Below, piece after piece: positions 35,404-44,398 of a stretch of DNA of 64,000 nucleotides. How positions within the stretch are numbered: position 1 is the stretch's first letter; each line of letters starts with the position of its first letter. The DNA comes from a bacterium. GTDB taxonomy: Bacteria; Verrucomicrobiota; Kiritimatiellia; CAIKKV01; CAIYGI01. The stretch is from positions 44,365 through 108,364 of the forward strand of contig JANYBP010000011.1 of NCBI GenBank assembly GCA_025360745.1. The letters are read 5' to 3'. The notes under the pieces were generated by a model, which saw only the letters and a list, made by a program, of their open reading frames with translations, was not told the DNA's origin and searched no databases. The position numbers and the translations under genes are program-made.

Positions 35404-36045
35404 ATGAAAGCACATAAAAAGAGCGGCTTCACGCTGATCGAGTTGCTGGTTGTAATCGTGATCATCGTGATCCTGATGGGCATCGCCCTGCAAGTGGCCA
35501 AGACCGCCGCCGACCGCACCAGGCGCGCGCAGACCGTGCGAACCATGGAAGCCCTGCGCAATGCGCTGGCCGCGTACTATTCCGCCTATGGGCAGTATCC
35601 CCCAACGGTAGGCACGTCTGGTTCCTATCCGGGACAGGAGATGCTTCCGCCGCCGGGCGATAACGCCGCGCGCGTCGTATCGCCACAGTGGACAGCCTAT
35701 ACGAACATGTTCGGCCATGGGGTGTTGTTTTACCTGATGGCATATAAGTTCAAACCAGTTCCGGCCTGCGAAAGCGATTCCAGCCTGCCTTGGTTTCCCC
35801 ATGCCAGGGAGGTTGAAACGGCCAAGCGCTGGCAACACTATCTCGACGATGTCACGGGCATTAACACCAACTTCTATGCCACCAACGCGAACTTCAACGA
35901 TTTTTTCGGCAACATTGGGATTACGAACAGAAACTTCACCGCCACGGATGGCTGGGGATCTGAGATTACGTACGCTTCGTCGCCTCCGTCCTATCAAAAC
36001 TATGTTTTGCGGTCGAGTAACATGACCAACGGTTGGGAGGAATAG
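35404..36045 (+). CDS. Type II secretion pseudopilin (GspG-like)
   Basis: A 213-residue prepilin with leader MKAHKKSG and the cleavage/methylation motif [17 protein letters not shown], followed by a long N-terminal helix and the region LRNALAAYYSAYGQYPPTVG typical of the major pseudopilin. The body is larger than classical GspG. An upstream ATG at 35395 is possible, but GGATGG is better placed for 35404. It is the first of seven consecutive prepilin-like genes. Confidence 0.88.
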   Translation: MKAHKKSGFTLIELLVVIVIIVILMGIALQVAKTAADRTRRAQTVRTMEALRNALAAYYSAYGQYPPTVGTSGSYPGQEMLPPPGDNAARVVSPQWTAYTNMFGHGVLFYLMAYKFKPVPACESDSSLPWFPHAREVETAKRWQHYLDDVTGINTNFYATNANFNDFFGNIGITNRNFTATDGWGSEITYASSPPSYQNYVLRSSNMTNGWEE

Positions 36046-36049
36046 CCCC

Positions 36050-36490
36050 ATGCGACGGTGTCGTTTTGCATTTACGCTGATCGAACTGCTGGTCGTGATG
36101 GCCATCATTGGCATTCTGGCGGGCATGCTGTTTCCGATTTTCGGCGCCATGCGCACACGGGCCAAAATCACCAAGGCGCGCCACGAGGCGGGGCAGATCG
36201 ACACCGCTTGGAAATCCTATCAAATGAAGGAACGTTCGCTGCCAGCTCTGACGGATATGAATACCGCGGGCGCTTGGGCTTATCTCGTGCCGTATATCGA
36301 AACGACAAATCTGATGCGCATCGGCGCCGCGGGCGTACCGACGGATCCATGGGGCGTTGCCTACAAGGTGCTTTTTGGCGATCCGGATCGCGACATCAAG
36401 GTTTGGTCCTGTGGACCGGATACGAATAACAATTGCGTTGTGGCCGGCGGCAGTTTAACCAATGGGGGCGACGATGTCTGTAGCTGGTAA
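36050..36490 (+). CDS. Prepilin-like protein, alanine at the -1 position
   Basis: A 146-residue prepilin-like protein with a very short leader (MRRCRFA) before [19 protein letters not shown]. The residue before the conserved phenylalanine is alanine, not the usual glycine; many prepilin peptidases tolerate this. The C-terminal part has the GspG-like DPWGVAYKVLFGDPDRDIKVWSCGPD, which in major pseudopilins binds calcium. The 3' end overlaps the next gene by 17 bp. Confidence 0.87.
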   Translation: MRRCRFAFTLIELLVVMAIIGILAGMLFPIFGAMRTRAKITKARHEAGQIDTAWKSYQMKERSLPALTDMNTAGAWAYLVPYIETTNLMRIGAAGVPTDPWGVAYKVLFGDPDRDIKVWSCGPDTNNNCVVAGGSLTNGGDDVCSW

Positions 36491-36872
36491 TACGCGATGC
36501 CGGATGGGCTTTACGCTGCTCGAACTGCTGATGGTCGTTGTCATCATCGGCGTTCTGATGGGAATCCTTATGCCGGTCGTGGGAATACTGAAACAGAGCG
36601 CCCTTAGGAAACAGATCGAGGCCGAAGCCAGGACGATCGAAACCGCAATCCGCAACTATCATTCCGAAAAAGGGGTCTGGCCGGGCGATGGGCAGGGGGT
36701 CTATGCCGCTGACGCCAAACAGGCGGCGCTGATCGAAGCCCTCTGGCAGACTACACCGCCGCTGCTCGATTCCAACAATATGGTCAAGCCCGGCATCTAC
36801 TATATTCAACCCGGGACGACAAACAGCCCATGGCGGATAGTAATCAGTAATCGCACGGTGACGGTACAGTGA
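36474..36872 (+). CDS. Prepilin-like protein
   Basis: A 132-residue prepilin-like protein: leader MSVAGNTRCRMG then FTLLELLMVVVIIGVLMGIL. The helix continues into LRKQIEAEARTIETAIRNYHSEKGVWPGDG, a GspG/GspH-like neck. It overlaps the previous gene, so translation is probably coupled. Its stop codon TGA at 36870-36872 ends the first unit of a 16-unit heptamer array. Confidence 0.87.
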   Translation: MSVAGNTRCRMGFTLLELLMVVVIIGVLMGILMPVVGILKQSALRKQIEAEARTIETAIRNYHSEKGVWPGDGQGVYAADAKQAALIEALWQTTPPLLDSNNMVKPGIYYIQPGTTNSPWRIVISNRTVTVQ

Positions 36873-36977
36873 AGATGAACGATGAAGAACGAAGAGTGAG
36901 CAGTGAACAGTCAACAGTGAATGGTAAACCCTGAACCCTGAACCCTGAACCCTGAACACCGAACACCGAACACTTGA
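36866..36977. repeat. Sixteen-unit heptamer array bridging two pseudopilin genes
   Basis: One phase throughout: ACAGTGA, AGATGAA, CGATGAA, GAACGAA, GAGTGAG, CAGTGAA, CAGTCAA, CAGTGAA, TGGTAAA, CCCTGAA four times, CACCGAA twice, CACTTGA. The first unit holds the stop of the upstream gene and the last holds the TTG start of the downstream gene. Confidence 0.95.
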
Positions 36978-37489
36978 AGAAACAACTCGTGACAACGAAA
37001 CGCTTCAGTCTCCTCGCCCGTTCCCGCCGGGGTTTCACCCTGATGGAACTGCTGACCGTGATGATCATCATGGCCCTGATGATGAGTATCGCGGCGATCA
37101 GTTTCTTCAAGGCGCGCCAGGGCGCGGAAATGCGCGGGGCGGTGCGCGTCTTGCAGACGACCATCTCGCTGGCCCGCCAGCAGGCGGTGGTCAAACGCAC
37201 GCCGGTGCGTTTGACAATGTCGAACACGACCATCAGCGGCATCGATAGCGGATGCCTGGTTTTGGAAACCGTGAGCGCTGCGACCAACATGATGGCGCAC
37301 GACATCAGGTTTTTGCCGCCCTGGATTGTTTTCGATCAGCCCGGCGACACCATACTGTTCGAGACCGATGGTTCCGCGGTTTCTGGCGGCTCCCTTACCA
37401 AGCAAATCGGCATGATCCAGCAGAAAACCTCGCCGCCAGTGCAGACCAATCGTACCTTTAACCTTTTGATCGGCGCCATGCAGGAATAG
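36974..37489 (+). CDS. GspH-like minor pseudopilin
   Basis: A 171-residue prepilin with leader ending RSRRG before FTLMELLTVMIIMALMM. The stretch AEMRGAVRVLQTTISLARQQAVVKRTPVRLTM is the GspH/FimT signature. The start is a TTG at 36974 inside the last heptamer unit; GTG at 36989 is an alternative that lies outside the array. GspH-like proteins sit at or near the pseudopilus tip. Confidence 0.85.
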   Translation: MKKQLVTTKRFSLLARSRRGFTLMELLTVMIIMALMMSIAAISFFKARQGAEMRGAVRVLQTTISLARQQAVVKRTPVRLTMSNTTISGIDSGCLVLETVSAATNMMAHDIRFLPPWIVFDQPGDTILFETDGSAVSGGSLTKQIGMIQQKTSPPVQTNRTFNLLIGAMQE

Positions 37490-37498
37490 GACCATCGC

Positions 37499-38026
37499 GT
37501 GATATCGAATATATCCAGTTGTCGCGGGAAGCGCGCCGGTTTCACGCTGATCGAGGTGAGTCTGGCCGTGTTGGTGCTTGGCCTCGGCTTGATGGTGGCT
37601 TTCGGCCTGTTCCCGGCCGGCGTGCGGCAAAACGAGGAAAGCACCGCCGACACGCGCGCCGCGCTTTTCGCGGACTACGTGCTGAATGGCATGCAGGCCA
37701 ACGCCGCCACGGTCACGAACTGGAACGATTGGAAAGCCGAGGATGGCGTATATTCGCGGATTTTGGGCAATTCCGGTGCTCCCGCCTGTCCCAATGCCAG
37801 CCTGGCGGGCTTAAAGTACGACCCGCCTCAAGTGGAGGCGGTGGAATGGCCGGCCTCCAGCGGGCAATCGCCGCCGCCCAGACTTCGATACAAGTTGACG
37901 ATGCAGCCCGACGCCGGTCTTCGAGTGTACACGGCCACGCTGGAGGTCACGGACCTGGATGATGATTCGGACTTCGACCCGCCGGACGGCGTCTTTTACA
38001 CAGCTTTCGTTTTCAAGGGGATGTAA
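37499..38026 (+). CDS. GspI/PilV-like minor pseudopilin
   Basis: A 175-residue prepilin starting at GTG 37499: leader MISNISSCRGKRAG, then FTLIEVSLAVLVLGLGLMVAFGLFP. The FTLIEVxLAxxVL form and the following RQNEESTADTRAALFADYVLNGM are usual for GspI/PilV proteins. A conserved DLDDDSDFDPPDGVFYTAFVF ends the protein. The next gene begins 2 bp after the stop. Confidence 0.85.
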   Translation: MISNISSCRGKRAGFTLIEVSLAVLVLGLGLMVAFGLFPAGVRQNEESTADTRAALFADYVLNGMQANAATVTNWNDWKAEDGVYSRILGNSGAPACPNASLAGLKYDPPQVEAVEWPASSGQSPPPRLRYKLTMQPDAGLRVYTATLEVTDLDDDSDFDPPDGVFYTAFVFKGM

Positions 38027-38027
38027 G

Positions 38028-38612
38028 GTGAACAGACACGGCAGTTTTCAGGTGGAAGGTGGAAGGTGGAGGGTGGAGGGTGAGAATCTCCCACCTTGCG
38101 CTGTTGCGTCCTCCCCCCTCCGCCTTCAATACGTTCGCCATCTTTTTGCCCGTCTTCCACCATCCACCATCCACCATCCACCATCCACCTCTCTCCGCTC
38201 CGCCTTCACTCTGATCGAACTGCTGACCGCCATGGCGATCCTGTCGATCATCGTCATGATCGCATTGCGCATCTTTTTGCAAAGCAGCACGGTCTGGAAC
38301 GTTTCCAGCACCCGCGCCCGCATCAACATGCTGGGGCGTTCCGCCGTGGATTATGTCTCGCAAAAAAACGCGCTGACTTATAATGGCAACGGCATCATGC
38401 AAAGCCTTACCAATGTTTTCGGGACGTCGGTTTCGGATACCTGGACACCGACGGCGACGGAGGTTTTTGGCGTCAGACCGGTGTCGGTAGCGGTCCAACT
38501 GCGGTTGAAGGTAATCGATCCCTTGCGTGCCAGCGGGACGGTGCAGGCCTGGTCCGGCGGGCCGGATGGCGATCCCAGCACGGTAAACGACAACATCAAC
38601 AGTTGGAATTGA
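38028..38612 (+). CDS. GspJ-like pseudopilin with a leader expanded by heptamer repeats
   Basis: About 194 residues from a GTG at 38028. The prepilin motif A|FTLIELLTAMAILSIIVMI comes only after ~54 residues instead of the usual 5-25. Nearly all the extra leader is encoded by two heptamer arrays, giving segments such as SFQVEGGRWRVEGEN and STIHHPPSTS. The residue before F is alanine. The mature part (VWNVSSTRARINMLGRSAVDY) resembles GspJ. Either the long leader is tolerated, or an internal non-AUG start is used, or the gene is impaired. Confidence 0.72.
   Translation: MNRHGSFQVEGGRWRVEGENLPPCAVASSPLRLQYVRHLFARLPPSTIHHPPSTSLRSAFTLIELLTAMAILSIIVMIALRIFLQSSTVWNVSSTRARINMLGRSAVDYVSQKNALTYNGNGIMQSLTNVFGTSVSDTWTPTATEVFGVRPVSVAVQLRLKVIDPLRASGTVQAWSGGPDGDPSTVNDNINSWN
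38052..38200. repeat. Two heptamer arrays inside a pseudopilin leader
   Basis: 38052-38086: GTGGAAG twice, GTGGAGG twice, GTGAGAA. 38152-38200: GTCTTCC, ACCATCC four times, ACCTCTC, TCCGCTC. Words are on opposite strands of the same general type. Confidence 0.92.
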
Positions 38613-38646
38613 TCGGCCTTCAGCCTAAACAACCTAAGCAACTGCC

Positions 38647-39078
38647 ATGAACGAACGGTGTCAAAAAAATGCGATTGTGCGGAGTTTGGCGCGCCGGTAT
38701 GGCTTCACCCTGATAGAACTGCTGGTGGTTATATCGATCATCGCTCTGTTAATCGGTTTATTGCTGCCGGTCATGGCCGCCGCGCGCCAGCAGGCGCGCA
38801 AGACGCGCGCCAAGGCCGAGGCGAAACAACTGGTGGTCGCGTTGACCGCCTATATGAACGACAATCCGGGTGCACCCAAACCTACGAGCGCGAACATGGC
38901 GGGGCTTATTCGCGGCAAATATATGGAGATTCCGGTCAATTTTGTAGATCCGTGGAAAAAACCGTATTCCATCAGTGTTGGCGATCCAGTAGGGAGCGAC
39001 GTAACGCGCTCCTATCAAACCCGTGCCTTTTTCTACAACTACAACCGGGATAACCTTGGAGATGATCTTGCACCCTGA
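38647..39078 (+). CDS. Prepilin-like protein
   Basis: A 143-residue prepilin: leader [19 protein letters not shown], then [23 protein letters not shown], the form common in PVC-group prepilins. The body [24 protein letters not shown] resembles GspG calcium-loop regions. Its 3' end overlaps the start of the next, large gene by 17 bp. Confidence 0.87.
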   Translation: MNERCQKNAIVRSLARRYGFTLIELLVVISIIALLIGLLLPVMAAARQQARKTRAKAEAKQLVVALTAYMNDNPGAPKPTSANMAGLIRGKYMEIPVNFVDPWKKPYSISVGDPVGSDVTRSYQTRAFFYNYNRDNLGDDLAP

Positions 39079-41275
39079 AATCATTCTGAATCCCTTCAGT
39101 CTCGGCGTCCCCAAGGGACGCCAAGGGCGCCGTGGCATCGCCCTGCTGGTCGTGATCGGCCTGACCGCCATGATGATGCTGCTGGGCGCGGCCTTCATCA
39201 TCTATATGCGCACCGAACGGGTGGCCTCCGGCAATTTTAAGAGCGACGTGCGCGCCCGCCAACTGCTGCATGTGGCGTTGGCCAGGGCCATGGATGCCGT
39301 GGAAGCGACCTGTAATAACGCAATCTATCCGCCGTTCGACGTGCTCTATTCGGCGACAAACGGGTACACGGTCACGAATGCGTTGACCGGCTGGGGCGCG
39401 ACCAATTACCTGCCCCGTGGCGCCTTCCTGAACCCTGGCTGGGATACGGCGGTGAATAACCCAGTCGCCTGCTGGACCAATCTCGCGGGCGGCAGCGAAA
39501 ATGTGCGGTATGCCTTTGTGGTATTGAACGTGTCGGGACTATTCGACGCGAATCAGGTCGGCCGCAGTGGGAACGTCCGGGGCGCCGGGACGAATGTCCA
39601 GGAGATATGCCTGGACGACATGCCGGAGTGTAAAAACGACAACGTCTACACCAATCGGAATGTCAACAGTTTCGATAATCTGCCCGATCTATTCACGAAC
39701 ACCTTTGCCAAGACCAACTTTGTCGTCTTTCAGCCTTACGTGCGCACCACCAATCTGGTGGACTTGAGCGGGAGCGTGGACGACTTAAAGAATCGAAAGG
39801 GCGATATTGTAACTGCCCTGACAGCCTGCGGCATTGCGAGTCCCGACACGGTATTCAATTATCTGCTGGACTACCGGGATACCGATGATATTCCTCAGGA
39901 TCTGGGCAGCGCCTGCACCGAAATGGTGCCGATGATCAATGAAATCAAAAAAGAAGACAAGTTCACACGAAGAGTTGTTGGCAGTGTGACCAATTTAAAG
40001 AGTCAAACTTCCCTGAATTTTGAATGTTGGTACCCGTTCAAGAAACCATTTACCAACAACGCGTATTGCTTGTCATATCAGGTTACTTTTAGTTTGGAAC
40101 CGGCTAAGTTTGCGCAGTTGCCGCCAACAAACGGAACGCTGGTTTTGTATCAAGACCAGAGCATTGACGGCGCCTCTTCTGAGTATGGCACAACGGATCA
40201 AATAATTATTAAGGCTCCTGATCAACCTCTTGACGATAGTAATGCCGGCGAGACGATCAAGATCAATGCAAACATCAGTCTTCAGGTGCACCAGGGGATT
40301 GCAGGTGGCCCGGAGGTAGATGCTGCACCCTATCCGACAAATCTGACGATTTCGTTGACAGGCTTAGCCTCGGATACACTTGGAACGATGGGACTTAATA
40401 TTCCATGTTCGAGAACAAGGGGATTGGAGTACGTTGATCCGCGTTGCAATTGGCTGAATGTTCAAGGAACAGCTCGACAGTTTTACTTCAATACCGCCGC
40501 CTCGATCGGAACGATTAATCCGCGCACTCAGGAATATTTTGGCAAGAATTTCCCGATCGACAGCAATACCGAGATGTATGTGGCTAATCGCGAGCTGGTC
40601 AGTGTTGGCGAATTGACCTACCTGATGCGATCCGGTAATCCGACCTACAGTGGGCAAGACTTTTGGACAACCATCCGTCTGATCCCGCCGCCCGGGCATG
40701 AGGATCTGATCGACCCGATCTTTGACCATTTTACCATCGGCACTAACCGTTCGATGGGCGCCACGCTGGGTGCCACTGCGATCGATTGGGGCCTTGTGAA
40801 TGCGAACAGTCGCACGCCCGCCATCTGGGACACGGTATTCACCGATATGCCGCTCAAACGACCCGCGGGCCCCGATGCCGTTGGTGTTGTCGCCTCCCCG
40901 GTGACATTGGAGAATGCGTGGCTGAACACCAACAACAATCCCTGGGTTGGAACCATGACCAACATCACGGATTTCTGTCGCGTTGGTTGGGAGGGCAACA
41001 ATTTATTCGCCGGCACCGAGTTTGCGCCCTTCACGCCGCTTGAGAAGGAATCGTTCTTCATCAACTCGGCGGGGCTCTTGGGTGTGCGTCAGAATAGTTT
41101 TGTGATTCTGCTTTGCGGTGAACCGGTGCGGTCGATTTTTAGCGGGACCACCGAATGCGTCTCGCCGCTTTCCGGCATTCGCGCCGTGGCGACGGTCTGG
41201 CGCGATCCTGTGGCGCCCCCCGGCGAGCCCCATCACTGGTTCGTGCGTTCGTTCGACATTCTGAAGAATCAGTAG
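39062..41275 (+). CDS. GspK/PilX-like membrane protein
   Basis: About 737 residues. One N-terminal membrane helix, [24 protein letters not shown], is preceded by a basic leader, as in GspK and PilX; it is followed by [30 protein letters not shown]. The large exported domain contains a DYRDTDD-like stretch ([15 protein letters not shown]), a pattern also seen in GspK. It probably caps or assembles with the minor pseudopilins encoded just upstream. The frame is open from 39023; the ATG at 39062 with GGAG directly before it is preferred but not certain. Confidence 0.8.
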   Translation: MILHPEIILNPFSLGVPKGRQGRRGIALLVVIGLTAMMMLLGAAFIIYMRTERVASGNFKSDVRARQLLHVALARAMDAVEATCNNAIYPPFDVLYSATNGYTVTNALTGWGATNYLPRGAFLNPGWDTAVNNPVACWTNLAGGSENVRYAFVVLNVSGLFDANQVGRSGNVRGAGTNVQEICLDDMPECKNDNVYTNRNVNSFDNLPDLFTNTFAKTNFVVFQPYVRTTNLVDLSGSVDDLKNRKGDIVTALTACGIASPDTVFNYLLDYRDTDDIPQDLGSACTEMVPMINEIKKEDKFTRRVVGSVTNLKSQTSLNFECWYPFKKPFTNNAYCLSYQVTFSLEPAKFAQLPPTNGTLVLYQDQSIDGASSEYGTTDQIIIKAPDQPLDDSNAGETIKINANISLQVHQGIAGGPEVDAAPYPTNLTISLTGLASDTLGTMGLNIPCSRTRGLEYVDPRCNWLNVQGTARQFYFNTAASIGTINPRTQEYFGKNFPIDSNTEMYVANRELVSVGELTYLMRSGNPTYSGQDFWTTIRLIPPPGHEDLIDPIFDHFTIGTNRSMGATLGATAIDWGLVNANSRTPAIWDTVFTDMPLKRPAGPDAVGVVASPVTLENAWLNTNNNPWVGTMTNITDFCRVGWEGNNLFAGTEFAPFTPLEKESFFINSAGLLGVRQNSFVILLCGEPVRSIFSGTTECVSPLSGIRAVATVWRDPVAPPGEPHHWFVRSFDILKNQ

Positions 41276-41379
41276 AAGAGAACGATGAGTGATGAACGAT
41301 GGGGGCTGCTCTGGTATTCAGAATTCAGAATATGACGAATCCAGAAAGCACGTTGCGTCCGTGTTGCTGACCTGTCTTT

Positions 41380-41526
41380 CGCCCTATGCCCACACGGCAA
41401 CGGTATCGCCCTCCAGGGCATGGGAAAGAGATTGCCGTGAAAATATTTCTGGAGGGCGGCAGGCCTCTGCCGCCGCGTGGGCATAGGGCGAAATGCTCGT
41501 GAATGAAACGTCGGAACGACGTTAGG
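41380..41526. repeat. REP-like inverted pair (GGCGGCAG family, copy 2)
   Basis: Plus-strand unit from 41450: TGGAGG head, stem GGCGGCAG / CTGCCGCC with GCCT loop, and second hairpin AACGTCG-GAA-CGACGTT ending near 41524. A minus-strand unit from 41415 has the same TGGAGG head and the same following GTGGGCATAGGGCGAAA, but another stem. Confidence 0.85.
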
Positions 41527-41543
41527 ATAGGTCTTGGGTTTCG

Positions 41544-41578
41544 CGTTCGACGTTGACTGTTCACCCTCCACCTTCCCT
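41544..41578. repeat. Heptamer array, five units
   Basis: CGTTCGA, CGTTGAC, TGTTCAC, CCTCCAC, CTTCCCT in one phase. The word order resembles the array before mraZ. Confidence 0.85.
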
Positions 41579-41589
41579 TCGGGCAATGG

Positions 41590-42969
41590 TCAAACCAAGG
41601 CGCGGAGCAGGTCGGGGAGCACGACAATATTCGACGTCTCATTGTGGTGACTTGCTGACGCCGAAAACACGACTGTTTCCACCCTTCGATAACGCTTCAC
41701 GAAGGGCAGGACCGTCGCTTTTTCCTTGAGTTGTTTTTCCAGGCAAACGATTTCGGCGGTGGTGGATGAAAGTTTGGCCTCTCCGATCAACAGAGTTTTG
41801 CCATCGCTTGATTCAGCCATGACATCGATTTCCATTGGCTGACCAGACGTCGCGGCTCCCCACCATCGCCGCGCAATACCCCATGTCTGTCCGGCAATAG
41901 TCAGGCGCGGAACACTGTGTCTTGCCAGAGTTTCCCAGACCCAGGCCGTGTGCTGACGAAATGTCGCGTGTATCTTGCGATGGGTGACCGCGACGGGCGC
42001 GCTTTCCAGTAGAGAACGGTTGGGTTGAACAAAACGAAACCAAAAGGCCAGAAAAGGATCGGCAAGACTATAAAGCGATTTCTTCCCGTTGCGATCGTCC
42101 GCGCCGAAGGGTATCTCGCGAACGATCAGGCCCAACTCCTGCAGTTTTGCCAACGGCCGGGTCATGGATGTGGCGGGTTTGCCGAGTCTTGCGGCAATCT
42201 CCGACAGGCGATGGCATCCCTGGCCGATCAAGGCCAGAATGGATGAAGTTTGAACGATATCTCCCATGTCGTCGATGAGCAGGTGGCGCGGCTCGTTGTG
42301 AAGAACGCCTTGTGGCGCCAGAATCAGGCATTGGATCGCATCGTCCAGTGTTTTGAATTCCGTCGCCAGTTCCCAATAGCGCGGCACACCGCCCCAGACG
42401 CTGAAGTGATCCAGCGCTTCTCGATGCGATGCATGCGTAAACGCCTTGGCGATCCAGCCGAATTCCAGCGGCGATATTTTCAGGATTTCCCTCGCTCGTC
42501 CATAAAGCGGCGCCGAGGGCGCCAGTACCAATCCCTGCATCATGCGTTGAGATGAGCCGCAAATGACGGTGTGAAGCGGCGATCCGGCGGCGGCGTCCAC
42601 CACCCGTTGAAGAATGCTGGGCAACTCCGGCGACGACATCGCGAGATACGGGAACTCGTCCAGAATCAAGCACGCCCCCGCCGGCGCCTCTTTACGCCAG
42701 CGATCGAACAGCGCCGCCCAATCCGGATACGCGACCCGGTCGAACCCGGATATAACCGGGGCCATATCGGTGGCCAGGCGCCGGCGTTGCAAGGCGGATT
42801 CCATTTGGTCCGCCACATGATAAACGGCATGCTGTTGTGGAAGCGTCTCCTGTAATAATCGCGATTTTCCACAACGTCGCCGGCCATACAGGCAGCAAAA
42901 CGAACCCGATGCCGCCAGGAACGCACGCATAAGCCGCGCTTTTTCGTCAAGTCTGTCGAAGAATTTCAT
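41590..42969 (-). CDS. Archaeal-type AAA+ ATPase with DUF234 nuclease-like domain
   Basis: A 459-residue protein. The P-loop CLYGRRRCGKSRLL and Walker B AGACLILDEFPYLA belong to the PF01637 ATPases; a winged helix (SSILALIGQGCHRLSEIAARLGKPATSM) follows, and the C-terminus has a PD-(D/E)xK-like EIDVMAES..LLIGEAKLS of DUF234. These standalone genes are common in accessory DNA and have no firm function; a role in DNA handling or defence has been suggested. Start taken at the second methionine, which begins the conserved MKFFDRLDE. Confidence 0.88.
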   Translation of the reverse strand: MKFFDRLDEKARLMRAFLAASGSFCCLYGRRRCGKSRLLQETLPQQHAVYHVADQMESALQRRRLATDMAPVISGFDRVAYPDWAALFDRWRKEAPAGACLILDEFPYLAMSSPELPSILQRVVDAAAGSPLHTVICGSSQRMMQGLVLAPSAPLYGRAREILKISPLEFGWIAKAFTHASHREALDHFSVWGGVPRYWELATEFKTLDDAIQCLILAPQGVLHNEPRHLLIDDMGDIVQTSSILALIGQGCHRLSEIAARLGKPATSMTRPLAKLQELGLIVREIPFGADDRNGKKSLYSLADPFLAFWFRFVQPNRSLLESAPVAVTHRKIHATFRQHTAWVWETLARHSVPRLTIAGQTWGIARRWWGAATSGQPMEIDVMAESSDGKTLLIGEAKLSSTTAEIVCLEKQLKEKATVLPFVKRYRRVETVVFSASASHHNETSNIVVLPDLLRALV

Positions 42970-43057
42970 GGACACCCCGAGTCATCGGACCGTCTGAATT
43001 ATGGCATGAAATTATTATTCTTCAATAACATAATGTAATGAAAACATAATATCTTAC

Positions 43058-44329
43058 TCACTCTCCAATCAGCGCCAGTTGCCGCCGGCGCAGGGCGGCG
43101 ATGCCGGGGAGGGCCAGGATGGTGACGCAGAGCACGGCCAGGGCCAGGCCGAGCGCGACGGCGCCGGATGAAATCCATTCGCGATTGCCCAGCGCCGAGA
43201 TTGGATCGAGGGCGCGCAGGGGCGTGAGCAGCAGATCCACGAGGCGGTAGACGCCCAGCGCCAGACGGTCGAAAAGGTCCGGCGCGGCCAGCGGACTATC
43301 GTGCGGCACAAAAAAGACGCCGCTGCGCGCGACGCTGTGAATGCTGTCGGTCATGCCCAGAATCGCCAGCAGCGCCACGCCGCCGAAGAGCGCCACCGGC
43401 GGCGAAAGCAAGGCGCCCATGCTCAGCCCCAGTGCGACGATCACCGCCAGGCGCGCCAGCAACAGCGTCAATCCGCGCGCGAGATTGGCAACGGGGCCGG
43501 GCTCCAGCAGCACCAATTGTAGATTGCCGGGGGCGAAGGCCAGCGCGGCGTCCAGTCCGCCGCCGTTGTGGACGAAGCGCAGATTCACGCCGCGCGCGGC
43601 GGGGCAGGGCCCCGCGAGCGGCGCTTCCAGCGCGCGGCCGGAGACGCTGTCGGTGGCGCCGGTGGCGCAGGCTGGCGCGTTGCGGGCGGGATGGAGACTC
43701 CACTCGCCATGCACCGTGAAGGCGCCGGGGCGGGAGGAGACATAACGGCAGGAAACCGCCAGCGAACGGTTGGTCGGCGTACCGGCGGGGAGGATGAAAC
43801 TCCAGGTCACGGCGCGGCCTGGAGCGGCGACAACGGCGCCGTCTTCCGCCGCCGCGTCGCAGGCGACGGGATCGAGCAGGCGACGGGAAGAAAGCAGGTG
43901 GAGGGTGGAAGGTGGTAGGTGGGAGGGTGGGAGGGCGGAGGCGGCGATGCCGTGCGCTTCGACCGCGACCAGCAGGCCCAGCGTCACCACCCACACGGCG
44001 CAGACCGCCAGCAGGCCCAGAAACTTGCCGCCCCAGATTGCCGCCGGGTGGACGGGGTGCGTGCGCACCAGGTCGAGCGTGCGGTCGGCCAGCTCGCCGG
44101 CCACGCTGAGTGTCGCCGTCCAGAGCGCCGCGGCGGCAATCAGCGCGGCGGCAATGCCGAGGGTGTAACGCAACACCACCTCAAGGCGGCCGGCCGGCGT
44201 GCCGTCACCATGCAGCACCGCTGGCAGTCCCCAGGCCGTCAGCAGCAACAGGCACAGCCCGGCCGCGAGCAAGCCGGAGCGGACAGCCTGCCGCCAGGTG
44301 AGCAGCGCCATGGAAAGAAGTTTCGACAT
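43058..44329 (-). CDS. ABC-2-like multispanning permease with an internal heptamer tract
   Basis: About 423 residues with five to six membrane helices: LLTWRQAVRSGLLAAGLCLLLL at the N-terminus, then paired helices and a C-terminal ALGLALAVLCVTILALPGIA. The arrangement, with a large extracytoplasmic loop after helix four, fits ABC-2 transporter permeases. No ATPase gene is adjacent. In the loop, residues ALPPSHLPPSTLHL are encoded by six heptamer units. Start at 44329 (MSKLLSMALLTW) is preferred over 44353. Confidence 0.78.
   Translation of the reverse strand: MSKLLSMALLTWRQAVRSGLLAAGLCLLLLTAWGLPAVLHGDGTPAGRLEVVLRYTLGIAAALIAAAALWTATLSVAGELADRTLDLVRTHPVHPAAIWGGKFLGLLAVCAVWVVTLGLLVAVEAHGIAASALPPSHLPPSTLHLLSSRRLLDPVACDAAAEDGAVVAAPGRAVTWSFILPAGTPTNRSLAVSCRYVSSRPGAFTVHGEWSLHPARNAPACATGATDSVSGRALEAPLAGPCPAARGVNLRFVHNGGGLDAALAFAPGNLQLVLLEPGPVANLARGLTLLLARLAVIVALGLSMGALLSPPVALFGGVALLAILGMTDSIHSVARSGVFFVPHDSPLAAPDLFDRLALGVYRLVDLLLTPLRALDPISALGNREWISSGAVALGLALAVLCVTILALPGIAALRRRQLALIGE
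43894..43935. repeat. Six heptamer units inside the permease gene
   Basis: GCAGGTG, GAGGGTG, GAAGGTG, GTAGGTG, GGAGGGT, GGGAGGG. Forty-two bases are a multiple of 3, so the reading frame is kept. Confidence 0.85.
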
Positions 44330-44345
44330 AAATGGGCCGTAAAAA

Positions 44346-44380
44346 TCAGGCATTCAGAAGTCAGGAGTCAGAATTCAGAA
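44346..44380. repeat. Heptamer array, five units
   Basis: TCAGGCA, TTCAGAA, GTCAGGA, GTCAGAA, TTCAGAA in one phase, upstream of the permease. Confidence 0.82.
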
Positions 44381-44398
44381 TAGCTTACAAATATATAC

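Larger units (their letters stand above)
41276..41589. other. Gene-free stretch of repeats between two convergent genes
   Basis: Contains a short GAACGAT/GAGTGAT run at 41280-41300, CAGAATT-type units near 41325, an inverted pair of REP-like palindromes and a five-unit heptamer array next to the ATPase stop codon. No gene is seen. Confidence 0.8.

Noticed and set aside
41276..41589. Possible small genes between the GspK-like and ATPase genes
   Set aside because: All frames are made of repeat sequence and none has family similarity or host-like codon use.
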